64,000 bases of DNA, taken from NCBI RefSeq assembly GCF_004792655.1, contig NZ_SRZC01000010.1:1-64000 (forward strand), read 5' to 3'. Positions within the stretch are counted from its first letter, which is position 1; each line of letters starts with the position of its first letter. This document shows, in pieces, positions 54,270 through 63,920 of the stretch. Under the pieces are notes generated by a model. That model was not told the origin of the DNA, searched no databases, and was given only the letters and a program-made list of their open reading frames with translations. Origin of the DNA: Palleniella muris. Its GTDB lineage: Bacteria > Bacteroidota > Bacteroidia > Bacteroidales > Bacteroidaceae. Position numbers and translations under genes: made by a program.

Positions 54270-57200
54270 TTAGTTTTCTGAACATTCACCGGATATATTA
54301 ATACGGAATAATGCCGCATAGAATACCGGAAGAAGCACAAGGGTAATCAACGTGCCCATTGCAAGCCCACCCATTACAGTAATTGCCAAAGAACCGTACA
54401 TTGGATCAGGGATTAGAGGAATCATACCCACAATTGTAGTCAGTGAAGCCATAGTGACCGGTCGCACACGAGAAACCGTAGCTTGTATAACAGCCCTGTA
54501 CGGGGTGAGGTGTTCCTCTTTTTGCAGGCGGCCAATCTCGTCCACCAGCACGATTGCATTCTTCACCATCATACCCATCAGTCCCATTGTTCCGACCAAT
54601 GCCATAAAAGTAAATGCTTGGTGAAAGGCTATCAACGAAGGCACTATGCCACATAGAACGAAAGGAAAACAAAGAAGGATTAGTATAACTTTGCGCCAAT
54701 CGTTGAACAGTAAAAGCAATACCATCAGTATAAGAAACAATGTAATGGGAACATATTTCATTAATCTGCTGATAGTTTCGTTTTTAAGGTCACTTTCGCC
54801 TATCCAGCGGCGATAATAACCCGAAGGTAATGGAATGGCATCAATTTCCTCCTTTACCGAAGCCATGAGCTTGGCGGGAGTGGCATCCTCCATATCATAA
54901 TTCGGTTCACATTCCGCTTCAATGGCTCGCTGCCCGTTCATACGCATCACTACATTTTCGTCCCATGACAGATGTATCCCATCAGTCACGCTACTTAAGG
55001 GAACACTTTTGAATATATCGTCCTCTATTTCTGAAGCTCTCTTTTTCCCGCTTATAAGACTCTTGATGTCATTATCTGTCACATGCAAATTTGCCATACT
55101 CCAGACAGGAATATCGTTGAGCTTATCCATTCGGCTACCATCGTTATTGCGTACATTCAACGTTATAAGCACCGTCCTTTCCTGGTCGTTCAAAGCTCCG
55201 ACTGTAAGCCCATCGGTTGCAGCCATCAGAGCGTTTGCCACATCTCCGCGTTCAATGCCCGAACGCAATGCCGCCGTGCGGTTATAGTCTGCGACTAATG
55301 TTTTTCCGGTAGGTTTCCAGTTGTTTTGTACCGAACGGATGTCAACATAAGGACTACGCCGCATGATGTCTTCCGCCTTTTTGCTTAGTTCACGCAATAC
55401 AGCCGGGTCGGGTCCGGAAAACTCCACTTCCACGCTATGCGTCGTTCCGATGCAAAGATTGTACTTGCGTATATGGATATATACATCGGGATATTGCTGA
55501 CGCAATAGTTCACGTACCACCGGGATTTGCTTCATCACGGTGGCATAATCCTTGCAATCCACCATTAACTCGCCATAACAATCACCACCTATGGTCATGG
55601 GGCGTACAAGACAGTAATGTGCCGGAGCACTGCCCATACTGGCTGCAACACGGTCTATGTCCTTGTTTTCTTTCAATAGCCGGCTCATATCCAATAAACC
55701 CTCACGCACATTATCAGGGTTAGTCTGTGCCGGAAAGTAACATTCAACGATAAACTGATTGTAGTCAAAATCGGGGAAAAATACATTTTTCACTTTAGTC
55801 ATGCCAAATCCACAGATAGCCAACACAAATACAGACACGGCAATCGTTGTCTTTCTGTATTTAATCAGCGATGCGATGGTGCGTTTTACAAAACGGTGTA
55901 TCGGCGAGTTCATAATGCTTTGGGCATTGCCGTTCATATCCTTTTCCCGTGCAGGCAACCATGATTTTGCACACATGGGTACTTGAACCAATGCCAATAT
56001 CCAACTGGCTATTAAGCTGACTCCCAATACGACAAAAAGGTCGTGGGCATATTCGCCAACAGAACCTTGGGTAAGATAGACACAAAGGAAAGTGGACACT
56101 GCTATGATAGTTGCTCCGAGAAGCGGAAGCGCAGTATGTCGTCCAATGCGATATAGGTATGTCTTGGGACCTAAGCCACGTTTCTTGTCTATCAAGATAC
56201 CGTCCATAATGACAATTGCATTATCTACCAGCATACCCATCGCAACAATGAAAGCACCGAGAGAGATTCTTTGCAGTGTAGTGCCTCCAACCAATAATAT
56301 AGGAAACGACACAGCTATTGTAAGCACCAGTCCGAAGCCGATAATAGCCCCACTACGAAATCCCATCGTGAATATAAGCACAAGAATTACCACCGCAACG
56401 GATTCCAACAGATTTATCATAAATGAACTGATAGCTGTGTTCACCTTGTCAGGCTGAAAGAAAATCTTTTCAGTCTGCATTCCGGCAGGCATTGTTTTTA
56501 CAATCTCGTCCAGTCGGGCATCCACCTCTTTTCCTACATCAGGCACTATCACATCGTTCTCCATAGTCAGACAAATGGCTATGGCAGGTTTCCCGTCTAC
56601 GAAAAAGCCGTTTTTCTGTGGTTCTGCGTATGTCCGTTCAACCTCTGCCACATCTCCCAATTTTACTTGTGTGCCTTGAATGGTGCGGATGTAAAGGTTG
56701 CGTATGTCATCTTCGTCTTTCAATGCGTTTGAAACATAAATCAGCAAACGTTCATCATCATTTCCAAACGCTCCAGCATTTACCGTTTTGCCCGCATTTT
56801 GCAAGGCAAGCATGATTTGCGTTGGCAATATGCCGTTTCTTGTTATCTTGTCCTTGGATATGGTTATATTGATGACTTCATCGCGGTTTCCCACGATATT
56901 TATGCGCTTTACACCTTTTATTCCCAGTAATTCGCGTCTGATTTTTCGCGCATATTTATTTAGTTCAGGGTAGGTGTATCCATCACCGGTAAGTGCATAG
57001 AATATGCCATAGACATCCATCATTTCGTCTATTACAATGGGAGGATAACAGCCTTGTGGCAATCGAGGTCGCACATCATTCATTTTTCTGCGAAGCAAAT
57101 CAAAATATTGCTCCAAGTCGTCAAGTGAAACTTCCATATCAAACAGTATGGTCACAGTAAGCATACCGTCATGGCATTCGCTGCAGAGTTTATTCACATC

Positions 57201-57425
57201 TGGCAATGCTCGAAGTTCGTCTTCGATTGGCTGTGCCACTTTAAGTTCCACTTCGTGTGCGCTCGCTCCGGGATATGCAACCGCCACCATTGCTTGCTTC
57301 ATGGTTACCACAGGGTCTTCCATTTTGGGCATTTGCATGAACGACAGTATGCCACCTGCAAGTATGCTTGCCACCAACGACCAGAACAATACCGGGCGTT
57401 TGATAAAATATTCGGTCACTTTCAT
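54270..57425 (-). CDS. RND (HAE1-type) efflux pump
   Basis: 1051-residue inner-membrane proton antiporter, normal length for AcrB/MexB relatives. N-terminal FIKRPVLFWSLVASILAGGILSF, periplasmic porter opening YPGASAHEVELKVAQPIEDEL, membrane motif with AFIVAMGMLVDNAIVIMDGI, and the second half beginning near IKYRKTTIAVSVFVLAICGFG. Conserved charged helix 4 residues lie in GMLVDNAIV. Sequence style (short porter docking loops, PAHYCLVRP) fits a Bacteroidetes RND subgroup. Its start overlaps the stop of the adaptor gene by one base (TGATG), implying coupled translation. Substrate unknown. Confidence 0.92.
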   Translation of the reverse strand: MKVTEYFIKRPVLFWSLVASILAGGILSFMQMPKMEDPVVTMKQAMVAVAYPGASAHEVELKVAQPIEDELRALPDVNKLCSECHDGMLTVTILFDMEVSLDDLEQYFDLLRRKMNDVRPRLPQGCYPPIVIDEMMDVYGIFYALTGDGYTYPELNKYARKIRRELLGIKGVKRINIVGNRDEVINITISKDKITRNGILPTQIMLALQNAGKTVNAGAFGNDDERLLIYVSNALKDEDDIRNLYIRTIQGTQVKLGDVAEVERTYAEPQKNGFFVDGKPAIAICLTMENDVIVPDVGKEVDARLDEIVKTMPAGMQTEKIFFQPDKVNTAISSFMINLLESVAVVILVLIFTMGFRSGAIIGFGLVLTIAVSFPILLVGGTTLQRISLGAFIVAMGMLVDNAIVIMDGILIDKKRGLGPKTYLYRIGRHTALPLLGATIIAVSTFLCVYLTQGSVGEYAHDLFVVLGVSLIASWILALVQVPMCAKSWLPAREKDMNGNAQSIMNSPIHRFVKRTIASLIKYRKTTIAVSVFVLAICGFGMTKVKNVFFPDFDYNQFIVECYFPAQTNPDNVREGLLDMSRLLKENKDIDRVAASMGSAPAHYCLVRPMTIGGDCYGELMVDCKDYATVMKQIPVVRELLRQQYPDVYIHIRKYNLCIGTTHSVEVEFSGPDPAVLRELSKKAEDIMRRSPYVDIRSVQNNWKPTGKTLVADYNRTAALRSGIERGDVANALMAATDGLTVGALNDQERTVLITLNVRNNDGSRMDKLNDIPVWSMANLHVTDNDIKSLISGKKRASEIEDDIFKSVPLSSVTDGIHLSWDENVVMRMNGQRAIEAECEPNYDMEDATPAKLMASVKEEIDAIPLPSGYYRRWIGESDLKNETISRLMKYVPITLFLILMVLLLLFNDWRKVILILLCFPFVLCGIVPSLIAFHQAFTFMALVGTMGLMGMMVKNAIVLVDEIGRLQKEEHLTPYRAVIQATVSRVRPVTMASLTTIVGMIPLIPDPMYGSLAITVMGGLAMGTLITLVLLPVFYAALFRINISGECSEN

Positions 57426-58486
57426 CAGAGTAGCCCTCCTACGTTGGTTTTTGACGGCTGTTCAAGCACAGTAACTTTTTCTCCTTCGCTCAATGCGTTC
57501 ACTCCGGCTCTCACCACTTGCTCATCGCCGTTCAAACCCGATGTGACAATCAGCTTTCCTTGATTATCCATGCCGTTTAGTTTGATTTCCTTTTTGGTAA
57601 CTGTGCTATCGGCATTCATTACCCACACATACGACTTTTCTTGTTCCCGAAAAACGGCTCTCATGGGCAACGTGAATGCTTTTTCTGCCGCTTCACTATC
57701 CTTTGTTTCCACATCCACAGATACGTTCATTCCGGCAGTTACAACTTTTGCCGCATCTGCATCCGTAAAAGCAAGACGCATCTTGTAAAGCTGGGTTCCG
57801 TCCGATTGTGGGATTACACTCAATAGTTTCATCTCCGGGGTATATTTTGTGTCGCCAGAAAAATGGCATACTATGCGTTTTATATGGTCACGTTGTTTAT
57901 AAAGCGCAAAAGGCACGTTTAATTCCACTTCCAGACCGTTCAGGTCAAGAAGTGTTATGACCGGAGTACCAACATTTACCATTTCTCCCTGACTGAAGTT
58001 CACACTTTTCACATAGCCATTGACCGGAGCGTAAAGTCGTGTATAATCCAATTTATTCTGGTTTGCCTGAAGTTGCACTTTGAGTTGTTGCAAACCACTG
58101 ATAGCTTTGTCATAGTCATTATCCGACAAACTTTTAGCGTTATGTAATTTTTCCAACCGTTCCGTTTCTTTCTTCATCTGTTCGTATTGTACTTTTGCAG
58201 ATTCCACTCCGAGTTTGTAATCAGCATCGTCAAGCATGGCTATAAGCTGACCTTGATGGACATACTGACCTTCTTTCACAACTACCCGCACTAATTCTCC
58301 GGGAGTCTTGAATCCTAAAGCTATTTCGTGCGCTTCTTGTACCACACCGGAGTAACTGTTGCTGCTGTGTGCCCCTATAGCTGCCGGAGATGTCAACATA
58401 ACACAGGGCAGTGGTTGCTTTTCTGCCTTATCACTGCAACTCGCTATGATGCCCGTGAGGACGAGCGATAAAACTAACTGTTTCAT
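57425..58486 (-). CDS. RND periplasmic adaptor lipoprotein
   Basis: 353-residue membrane-fusion protein. Lipoprotein signal MKQLVLSLVLTGIIASC places the lipidated Cys at residue 17. Lipoyl halves (YSGVVQEAHEIALGFKTPGE and YAPVNGYVKSVNFSQGEMVNVG) flank a short coiled coil (about 85-130), followed by beta-barrel and membrane-proximal domains. First gene of the efflux operon, facing the AraC-type regulator. Confidence 0.9.
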   Translation of the reverse strand: MKQLVLSLVLTGIIASCSDKAEKQPLPCVMLTSPAAIGAHSSNSYSGVVQEAHEIALGFKTPGELVRVVVKEGQYVHQGQLIAMLDDADYKLGVESAKVQYEQMKKETERLEKLHNAKSLSDNDYDKAISGLQQLKVQLQANQNKLDYTRLYAPVNGYVKSVNFSQGEMVNVGTPVITLLDLNGLEVELNVPFALYKQRDHIKRIVCHFSGDTKYTPEMKLLSVIPQSDGTQLYKMRLAFTDADAAKVVTAGMNVSVDVETKDSEAAEKAFTLPMRAVFREQEKSYVWVMNADSTVTKKEIKLNGMDNQGKLIVTSGLNGDEQVVRAGVNALSEGEKVTVLEQPSKTNVGGLL

Positions 58487-58647
58487 GTCTTTGTGTTTGT
58501 TTTTGTTAATTATCTTTATTTTTCACGCTGCAAAGGTCGATAATTTATTTCATAAAGTGCTGTCCTTGTCGGAGAGGAAAATGTCCTTTTGGTCGGATGT
58601 CATATATTTCTTCGGTATTTTCCTGCAAATAACCGGGATAAATGTAG

Positions 58648-58655
58648 TATCTTTG
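58648..58655 (+). promoter_or_regulatory. -7 element (TATCTTTG) for the AraC-type regulator
   Basis: Exact TAnnTTTG match 23 bases before the ATG at 58679. The facing efflux operon has a degenerate CAAAGGTC at 58531-58538 (GACCTTTG), a weaker box that may need activation. Confidence 0.5.
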
Positions 58656-58678
58656 CATAAGCTAAGCACAAAAGTAAA

Positions 58679-59641
58679 ATGGTAAAAACGTCAGTATTCA
58701 AAGATTTGGAGATGATGATGCTCCCGATTTCAAACGAGGCTCAGATATTTGAAGATAAATTCATGTTGACAGACAACTTGAATGTGCCGGACGGAACTGC
58801 AGAACTGGAAAAGTTCTGTTCGTCAGAATATCCATTCAAGATAAACTTCAATATGATTCTGTTTTGTGTGGAAGGTTGCCTAAAAGTACGCATCAACTTC
58901 CGTGAGTACAGGCTTCAGCCGAACTCTGTCCTTTTTGCTTTGCCGGGAACTGTCGGGGAATGTTTGGAGTACACTCCTGACTATCGTCTGTTCCTCATAG
59001 CCTTCTCTGGCAGCATGGACATCATTGCCGCCAATTCACCTATGGCACTGGATATGAAGCGGTATGTGAGCAACAATGCTGTAGTGGGCATTAGCAGGAA
59101 GGAGGTTGACGAATGTCTGATGCTTTATCGGGTGATGAATGGGAAAATGCAGCATTCCGATTTTACATTCAAGAAAGAAGTCCTGAACGGATATATGCAG
59201 GTGCTGTTTGCAATTGGCTATCAATGGCTTGCTGATAACAAGAAGCATACAGAAGCATTTTGTTGCAAAAGCAGGCAACAAGGACTTTGTGATGATTTTC
59301 TGGAACTTGTAAGAGAAAACCACCTTAAACGACGTGGGATAAGTTTTTATGCGGACAGGCTTTGTGTTTCTCCAAAATATCTTTCCAGTGTTGTTAAGCA
59401 AATCAGTGGACGGTACGCCGGGGAGTGGATAAAAGATTACGTGATTATTGAAGCAAAGGCGTTGCTGAGAAGCAACCGCTATACTGTACAGCAAATCAGT
59501 GATATGCTGAATTTCGCAAATCCGTCCTTCTTTGGGAAATATTTCAAAGCTGCCGTTGGATGCTCTCCGTGCAAGTATGCCATGGGGACAAATAAAAACG
59601 GTTTATCCCGGACTGATTGCCGGATAAGCAAAAGTGAGTGA
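58679..59641 (+). CDS. AraC-family transcriptional regulator
   Basis: 320 residues. N-terminal cupin-like sensor (about 40-180; FKINFNMILFCVEGCLKVRINFREYRLQPNSVLFALPGT) and C-terminal AraC DNA-binding domain (about 205-305; RRGISFYADRLCVSPKYLSSVVKQISGRYAGEWI, QQISDMLNFANPSFFGKYFKAAVGCSP). It is divergent from the RND operon across 192 bases and is probably its activator. A ligand cannot be read from the sequence. Confidence 0.88.
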   Translation: MVKTSVFKDLEMMMLPISNEAQIFEDKFMLTDNLNVPDGTAELEKFCSSEYPFKINFNMILFCVEGCLKVRINFREYRLQPNSVLFALPGTVGECLEYTPDYRLFLIAFSGSMDIIAANSPMALDMKRYVSNNAVVGISRKEVDECLMLYRVMNGKMQHSDFTFKKEVLNGYMQVLFAIGYQWLADNKKHTEAFCCKSRQQGLCDDFLELVRENHLKRRGISFYADRLCVSPKYLSSVVKQISGRYAGEWIKDYVIIEAKALLRSNRYTVQQISDMLNFANPSFFGKYFKAAVGCSPCKYAMGTNKNGLSRTDCRISKSE

Positions 59642-59775
59642 AGAGGAAAATGGGTGTGGATGGATTGTTGTGTTGAACAGTGGCATGCTTAATGCTGGAG
59701 CAACATTATATACAGCTTTGCCTCGTATAAAAACACTCGTCAACCGACTAAAAAACAAAAAAAAACGGACATCCT

Positions 59776-59805
59776 TTTGCTGTTCGCTTTTTTTTATTAC
59801 TTTTG
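59776..59805 (+). promoter_or_regulatory. Promoter of pta
   Basis: TTTG (59776-59779), 18-bp spacer, TACTTTTG (59798-59805). A start near 59812 gives a leader of about 44 bases and rules out the longer upstream reading of pta. Confidence 0.7.
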
Positions 59806-59855
59806 CAAAAAATAAACATAAATCAACTAAAAATAAATCTAATATCGTTAAAACT

Positions 59856-60866
59856 ATGGGATTGGTAGAACAAATCATCGCACGCGCCAAGGCTAACAAG
59901 CAGCGCATCGTGCTCCCTGAGGCTGACGAGGAACGTACACTCGTGGCTGCTGACCAGGTGCTTGAACAGGGTATTGCAGACCTTATTCTTATTGGTAACC
60001 CTGCAAAGGTGCAGGCTCTCGTTGAGAAAAACGGACTGAAGAACATCGGCAAGGCTACATTCATCGACCCGGAGAACTATGAGAAGTCTGAGGAAATGGC
60101 ACAGCTCCTGCAGAAGCTCCGTGAGAAGAAGGGCATGACAATAGAACAGGCTCGTGAGCTTGTGAAGAACCCTCTCTATCTCGGATGCATGATTATCAAG
60201 ACAGAAGGTGCCGACGGGCAGATTTCGGGTGCGCTCTCTACAACAGGCGACACACTGCGTCCTGCTCTCCAGATTATCAAGACTGCTCCGGGAATAACAT
60301 GTGTTTCAGGCGCAATGCTCATGATTACCGAGACTCCTCAGTACGGTGAGAACGGCGTGATGGTGTTCGCCGACGTTGCCGTGACCCCTATGCCTGACGC
60401 TAACCAGCTCGGACAGATTGCTGTCTGCACGGCACAGACAGCGCGCTCGGTGGCAGGATTCGCTGAACCGCGTGTGGCAATGTGCTCTTTCTCCACAAAG
60501 GGAAGTGCGAAGCATGAGGTTGTCGACAAGGTTGTTGAGGCTACAAAGGTGGCAAAGGAGCTTGACCCGACACTGAAAATCGACGGTGAACTGCAGGCTG
60601 ATGCCGCTCTCGTTCCTGCCGTTGGTGAGAAGAAGGCTCCGGGCTCTGACATCGCAGGACATGCCAATGTGCTCGTGTTCCCTAACCTTGAGGTAGGCAA
60701 CATCGGCTACAAACTCGTGCAGCGTCTTGGCAATGCTGTCGCTCTCGGTCCTATCCTCCAGGGTATCGCACGCCCTGTGAACGACCTTTCGCGCGGTTGC
60801 TCTGTTGAAGACATCGTCAACCTCGTGGCAATCACCGCTTGCCAGGCTATGGATGCGAAGAAATAA
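59856..60866 (+). CDS. pta: Phosphate acetyltransferase
   Basis: 336-residue enzyme converting acetyl-CoA to acetyl phosphate. It opens MGLVEQIIARAKANKQRIVLPEADEERTL and contains GCMIIKTEGADGQISGALSTTGDTLRPALQIIKT, FADVAVTPMPDANQLGQIAV, MCSFSTKGSAKHE and PGSDIAGHANVLVFPNLEVGNIGYKL. The start at 59856 is chosen because the promoter lies at 59776-59805 and family similarity begins here; the frame is open further upstream by chance. Short class I form. It pairs with ackA 90 bases downstream for ATP formation in fermentation. Confidence 0.95.
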   Translation: MGLVEQIIARAKANKQRIVLPEADEERTLVAADQVLEQGIADLILIGNPAKVQALVEKNGLKNIGKATFIDPENYEKSEEMAQLLQKLREKKGMTIEQARELVKNPLYLGCMIIKTEGADGQISGALSTTGDTLRPALQIIKTAPGITCVSGAMLMITETPQYGENGVMVFADVAVTPMPDANQLGQIAVCTAQTARSVAGFAEPRVAMCSFSTKGSAKHEVVDKVVEATKVAKELDPTLKIDGELQADAALVPAVGEKKAPGSDIAGHANVLVFPNLEVGNIGYKLVQRLGNAVALGPILQGIARPVNDLSRGCSVEDIVNLVAITACQAMDAKK

Positions 60867-60956
60867 TGATAAATGGGAAATCTTTGGAAGCCTATCAGAA
60901 GGTTGGCTTCCTACTTTAACCTGCAACCATAAACCCAAAAACTACAACCATAAAAA

Positions 60957-62156
60957 ATGAAAATCCTTGTACTGAACTGCGGTTCATCATCAATCAAATA
61001 CCAGCTCTTCGAGATGGAGACAAAGACTGTCCTTGCAAAAGGCGGTATTGAGAAAATCGGTCTTCCGGGAGCATTCATCAAGTTCAATGCTGCTGACGGC
61101 AGCAAGAAAGTCATCGAGCAGGAGATTCCTGAGCACACAGTGGGCGTGGAACTTATCTTCAAGGTTCTCACCGACCCTGTCGACGGTGCACTGAAATCTC
61201 TCTCCGAGCTTGACGCTGTAGGTCACCGTATGGTGCACGGAGGCGAGAAGTTCGCCAAGTCTGTCATCCTCGACGAAGAGGTACTGAAGGCTTTCGAGGC
61301 TTGCAACGACCTCGCTCCGCTCCACAATCCTGCAAACCTGAAGGGCGTGGCGGCAGTCTCTGCCCTCCTTCCTGAGATTCCTCAGGTGGGTGTCTTTGAC
61401 ACAGCGTTCCACCAGACAATGCCTGCACAGGCTTACATGTATGCCATCCCTTACGAGATGTACGAGAAGTATGGCGTGCGCCGCTACGGTTTCCACGGCA
61501 CATCCCACCGTTATGTCTCTGCACGTGCCCTTGAATACCTCGGTATGGAGGCTGAAGGAACAAAGGTTATCACAGCCCACATCGGCAACGGCGGTTCACT
61601 CGCTGCTGTCAAGGACGGCAAGTGCCAGGACACATCAATGGGTCTCACACCGCTGGAAGGTGTGATGATGGGTACACGTTCCGGCGATATTGACGGCGGT
61701 GCAGTGTCTTTCATAATGAAGAAGGAGGGGCTTGACGCTGACGGCATTTCCAACTACCTCAACAAGAAATCCGGTCTTGCCGGCATTTCCTGCAAGTCAA
61801 GTGACATGCGTGAGGTGTTCCAGGGCAGTGTTGACGGCGACCCTAAGTGCCGGCTTGCAATAGATATGTACACATACCGTATCAAGAAGTACATCGGCTC
61901 TTACGCTGCTGCCCTCGGAGGATGTGATGTCCTCGTGTTCACGGCAGGTGTTTGCGAGAACCAGTCCGACATCCGTGAGATGGTATGTAAGGACATGGAG
62001 TGGATGGGCATCAAGCTCGATCTTGAGAAGAATGCCGCTATCCATGGCGAGGAGGCTGTCATCTCCACACCAGACTCTAAGGTCAAGGTTGTTGTCATCC
62101 CTACCGATGAGGAACTGATGATTGCTACTGACACAATGGAACTTGTGTCTAAGTAG
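60957..62156 (+). CDS. ackA: Acetate kinase
   Basis: 399-residue kinase of the ASKHA fold making ATP and acetate from acetyl phosphate. N-terminal MKILVLNCGSSSIKYQLFEM, VGHRMVHGGEKF, PLHNPANLKG, the active-site VFDTAFHQTMP, YGFHGTSHRYVSARAL, GNGGSLAAVKDGKCQDTSMGLTPLEG and C-terminal VVVIPTDEELMIATDT. Downstream partner of pta and followed by a strong terminator. Confidence 0.97.
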   Translation: MKILVLNCGSSSIKYQLFEMETKTVLAKGGIEKIGLPGAFIKFNAADGSKKVIEQEIPEHTVGVELIFKVLTDPVDGALKSLSELDAVGHRMVHGGEKFAKSVILDEEVLKAFEACNDLAPLHNPANLKGVAAVSALLPEIPQVGVFDTAFHQTMPAQAYMYAIPYEMYEKYGVRRYGFHGTSHRYVSARALEYLGMEAEGTKVITAHIGNGGSLAAVKDGKCQDTSMGLTPLEGVMMGTRSGDIDGGAVSFIMKKEGLDADGISNYLNKKSGLAGISCKSSDMREVFQGSVDGDPKCRLAIDMYTYRIKKYIGSYAAALGGCDVLVFTAGVCENQSDIREMVCKDMEWMGIKLDLEKNAAIHGEEAVISTPDSKVKVVVIPTDEELMIATDTMELVSK

Positions 62157-62209
62157 GCAATAGATAGATAACCTGCCGAAGCATTTCCTTTGCTTTGGCA
62201 GAAATCAAA

Positions 62210-62265
62210 AAGAAGTAGCTATTGGTATTACAGCTTGTGCTGTGGGGCTCCAATAGCTACTTCTT
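62210..62265. terminator. Terminator between ackA and the AAA-ATPase gene
   Basis: aagaagtagctattgg (62210-62225) pairs perfectly with ccaatagctacttctt (62250-62265). Flanking A- and T-rich runs let it serve both converging genes. Confidence 0.8.
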
Positions 62266-62303
62266 GCTTTATTATGAATGTGGGTGCTGTGAAAAAGTGT
62301 GCA

Positions 62304-63857
62304 TTATTCTATCACCCAATCCTCTATGTTTTTTGTCTCCCTGCTGAAATTTATGCCGACCTTTACAACCGGCAGCCCGGTGAGTGCGAACCTTTCGTCA
62401 TAGTTTTTCAGTGTGATTTGCTGCATGGCAGTCTCCGCACTTTTGTTTAGTTTAAGCTCAAATATGTATAGTTTGTTCGCTGTGCGTAGAACCATGTCCA
62501 CGCGTCCGTTGCGAGTGTGCACCTCCACATCGACGTATGCGCCTAGCAGTGAGAAGATGACATACATCATTTGCTGCCAATGCCCCTCGTAATCGGTGTT
62601 GGAGGTATATGGCACTGTTCCAAGGAAAGTCTTCATCAACAGCAAAGCTCCATCAATATCGTCCTTTAGCATGAAACCATACATTTTGGCTATCGTTGTG
62701 TTGCCACGGCTTGTGTATTCGTGCAGATAGTTAGGCAGTAGGCTTCGCATCAATCCAATGCGTACCTCCTTGTTTGGAATGTCCAATGTGTAAAGACTCA
62801 ATATATTATCATACCCTTTTATTGTTATATATCCGCTTTGATACAGCAGTGGCACAATGCTTGTCATGTGTTCGGTAGGCGCGTCGAAGTCGGCAGCATC
62901 TGCATCGTACCCTCCGATGTCCGACGGTTGCACGTTAAACCTTCGGAGCATTTCAATCAGATATGTCGGAGTTCCGGAGCCGAACCAGTGTGATGCTATG
63001 TCATTTGTTGACAATGCGTTAAGCAAACTGAATGGATTGTATATGTCCGGAGACTGCTTTGAGAAATGATATCCGTCATAATGCGCTTTCAGCCTTTCCA
63101 TCGTCTCGCAGTATGTCACTCCCAGCTGTTCCGCCAGGTATTCCACCTCTGTCCGCATCCGTGTCTCCAGTTCTTCCTGCGTAATGCCACAAATGGCGGC
63201 AAACTGCGGCAGCATGCTTATGTTCAGTATGTTGTTCAGTTCAGAAAAGATGCTCAGCTGTGAGAACTTCGTTATTCCTGTCAGGAAAACGAACCTGAGA
63301 TATGGGTCGCATGCCTTCAGCGGGCTGTAGAAATTACGCATTATGTTGCGCAGCTTCGGAAGGTTCTCGTCCTCGTGCATGACATCAAGCAACGGTGCGT
63401 CGTACTCATCAATCAGTACCACAACCTGCCTGCCTGTCTGCTCGTATGCACGCTTGATAAGTCCTTCAAGCCGTTGGTTAGGGTTGATGTCAGCCTCTTC
63501 GCGTCCATACATTTTCTCATACTGGAACAGTTTTCTCTCAAGTTCCAATATAAGGTCCTTCTCTCCTGCATGCTTTGCAGTACTCATGTCGAAATGCAGC
63601 ACAGGATGCACCGTCCACTCTTTCTCCAGGTGCTCCATTGCCAGCCCCTTGAAAAGCTCTCTCCTGCCTTCAAAATAGCTTTTCAGTGTGCTCACCAGCA
63701 GCGATTTCCCGAACCGGCGCGGACGGCTTAGGAACATGTAGTTTGATTTTCCATGTGTCATGTTATAGACAAATTCGGTTTTGTCTATATACAGGCAGTC
63801 CTCCTTGATGAGTTTCTCGAATGTCTGAATTCCGATTCCCGGTAGTTTTCGTCCCAT
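62304..63857 (-). CDS. AAA-ATPase-like protein with C-terminal PD-(D/E)XK nuclease domain
   Basis: 517 residues. N-terminal AAA-ATPase-like domain: LPGIGIQTFEKLIKEDCLYIDKTEF, Walker A region FLSRPRRFGKSLLVSTL, Walker B-like VVVLIDEYDAPLLDVM, and FLTGITKFSQLSIFSELNN. The C-terminal domain carries a PD-(D/E)XK core (DVEVHTRNGRVDMVLRTANKLYIFELKLN, with D and E-x-K). This pair (AAA-ATPase_like with PDDEXK_9) is abundant and multicopy in Bacteroidales. Its function is not established; defence or mobile-element links have been proposed. Full promoter at 63889-63920. Confidence 0.85.
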   Translation of the reverse strand: MGRKLPGIGIQTFEKLIKEDCLYIDKTEFVYNMTHGKSNYMFLSRPRRFGKSLLVSTLKSYFEGRRELFKGLAMEHLEKEWTVHPVLHFDMSTAKHAGEKDLILELERKLFQYEKMYGREEADINPNQRLEGLIKRAYEQTGRQVVVLIDEYDAPLLDVMHEDENLPKLRNIMRNFYSPLKACDPYLRFVFLTGITKFSQLSIFSELNNILNISMLPQFAAICGITQEELETRMRTEVEYLAEQLGVTYCETMERLKAHYDGYHFSKQSPDIYNPFSLLNALSTNDIASHWFGSGTPTYLIEMLRRFNVQPSDIGGYDADAADFDAPTEHMTSIVPLLYQSGYITIKGYDNILSLYTLDIPNKEVRIGLMRSLLPNYLHEYTSRGNTTIAKMYGFMLKDDIDGALLLMKTFLGTVPYTSNTDYEGHWQQMMYVIFSLLGAYVDVEVHTRNGRVDMVLRTANKLYIFELKLNKSAETAMQQITLKNYDERFALTGLPVVKVGINFSRETKNIEDWVIE

Positions 63858-63888
63858 AAGCCCAGAGTTTTTCGTATTATTTATTATG

Positions 63889-63920
63889 CAAAGATAATGT
63901 TTTTGTTTTTATCTGCCAAA
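63889..63920 (-). promoter_or_regulatory. Promoter of the AAA-ATPase/PD-(D/E)XK gene
   Basis: Minus strand: TTTG (63917-63920), 20-bp spacer, TATCTTTG (63889-63896). A start near 63882 gives a leader of about 25 bases. No feature is seen from 63921 to the window end. Confidence 0.75.

Noticed and set aside
59634..59855. 74-codon extension of pta
   Set aside because: The promoter lies inside it, the peptide is unlike any Pta, and it overlaps the AraC gene end.
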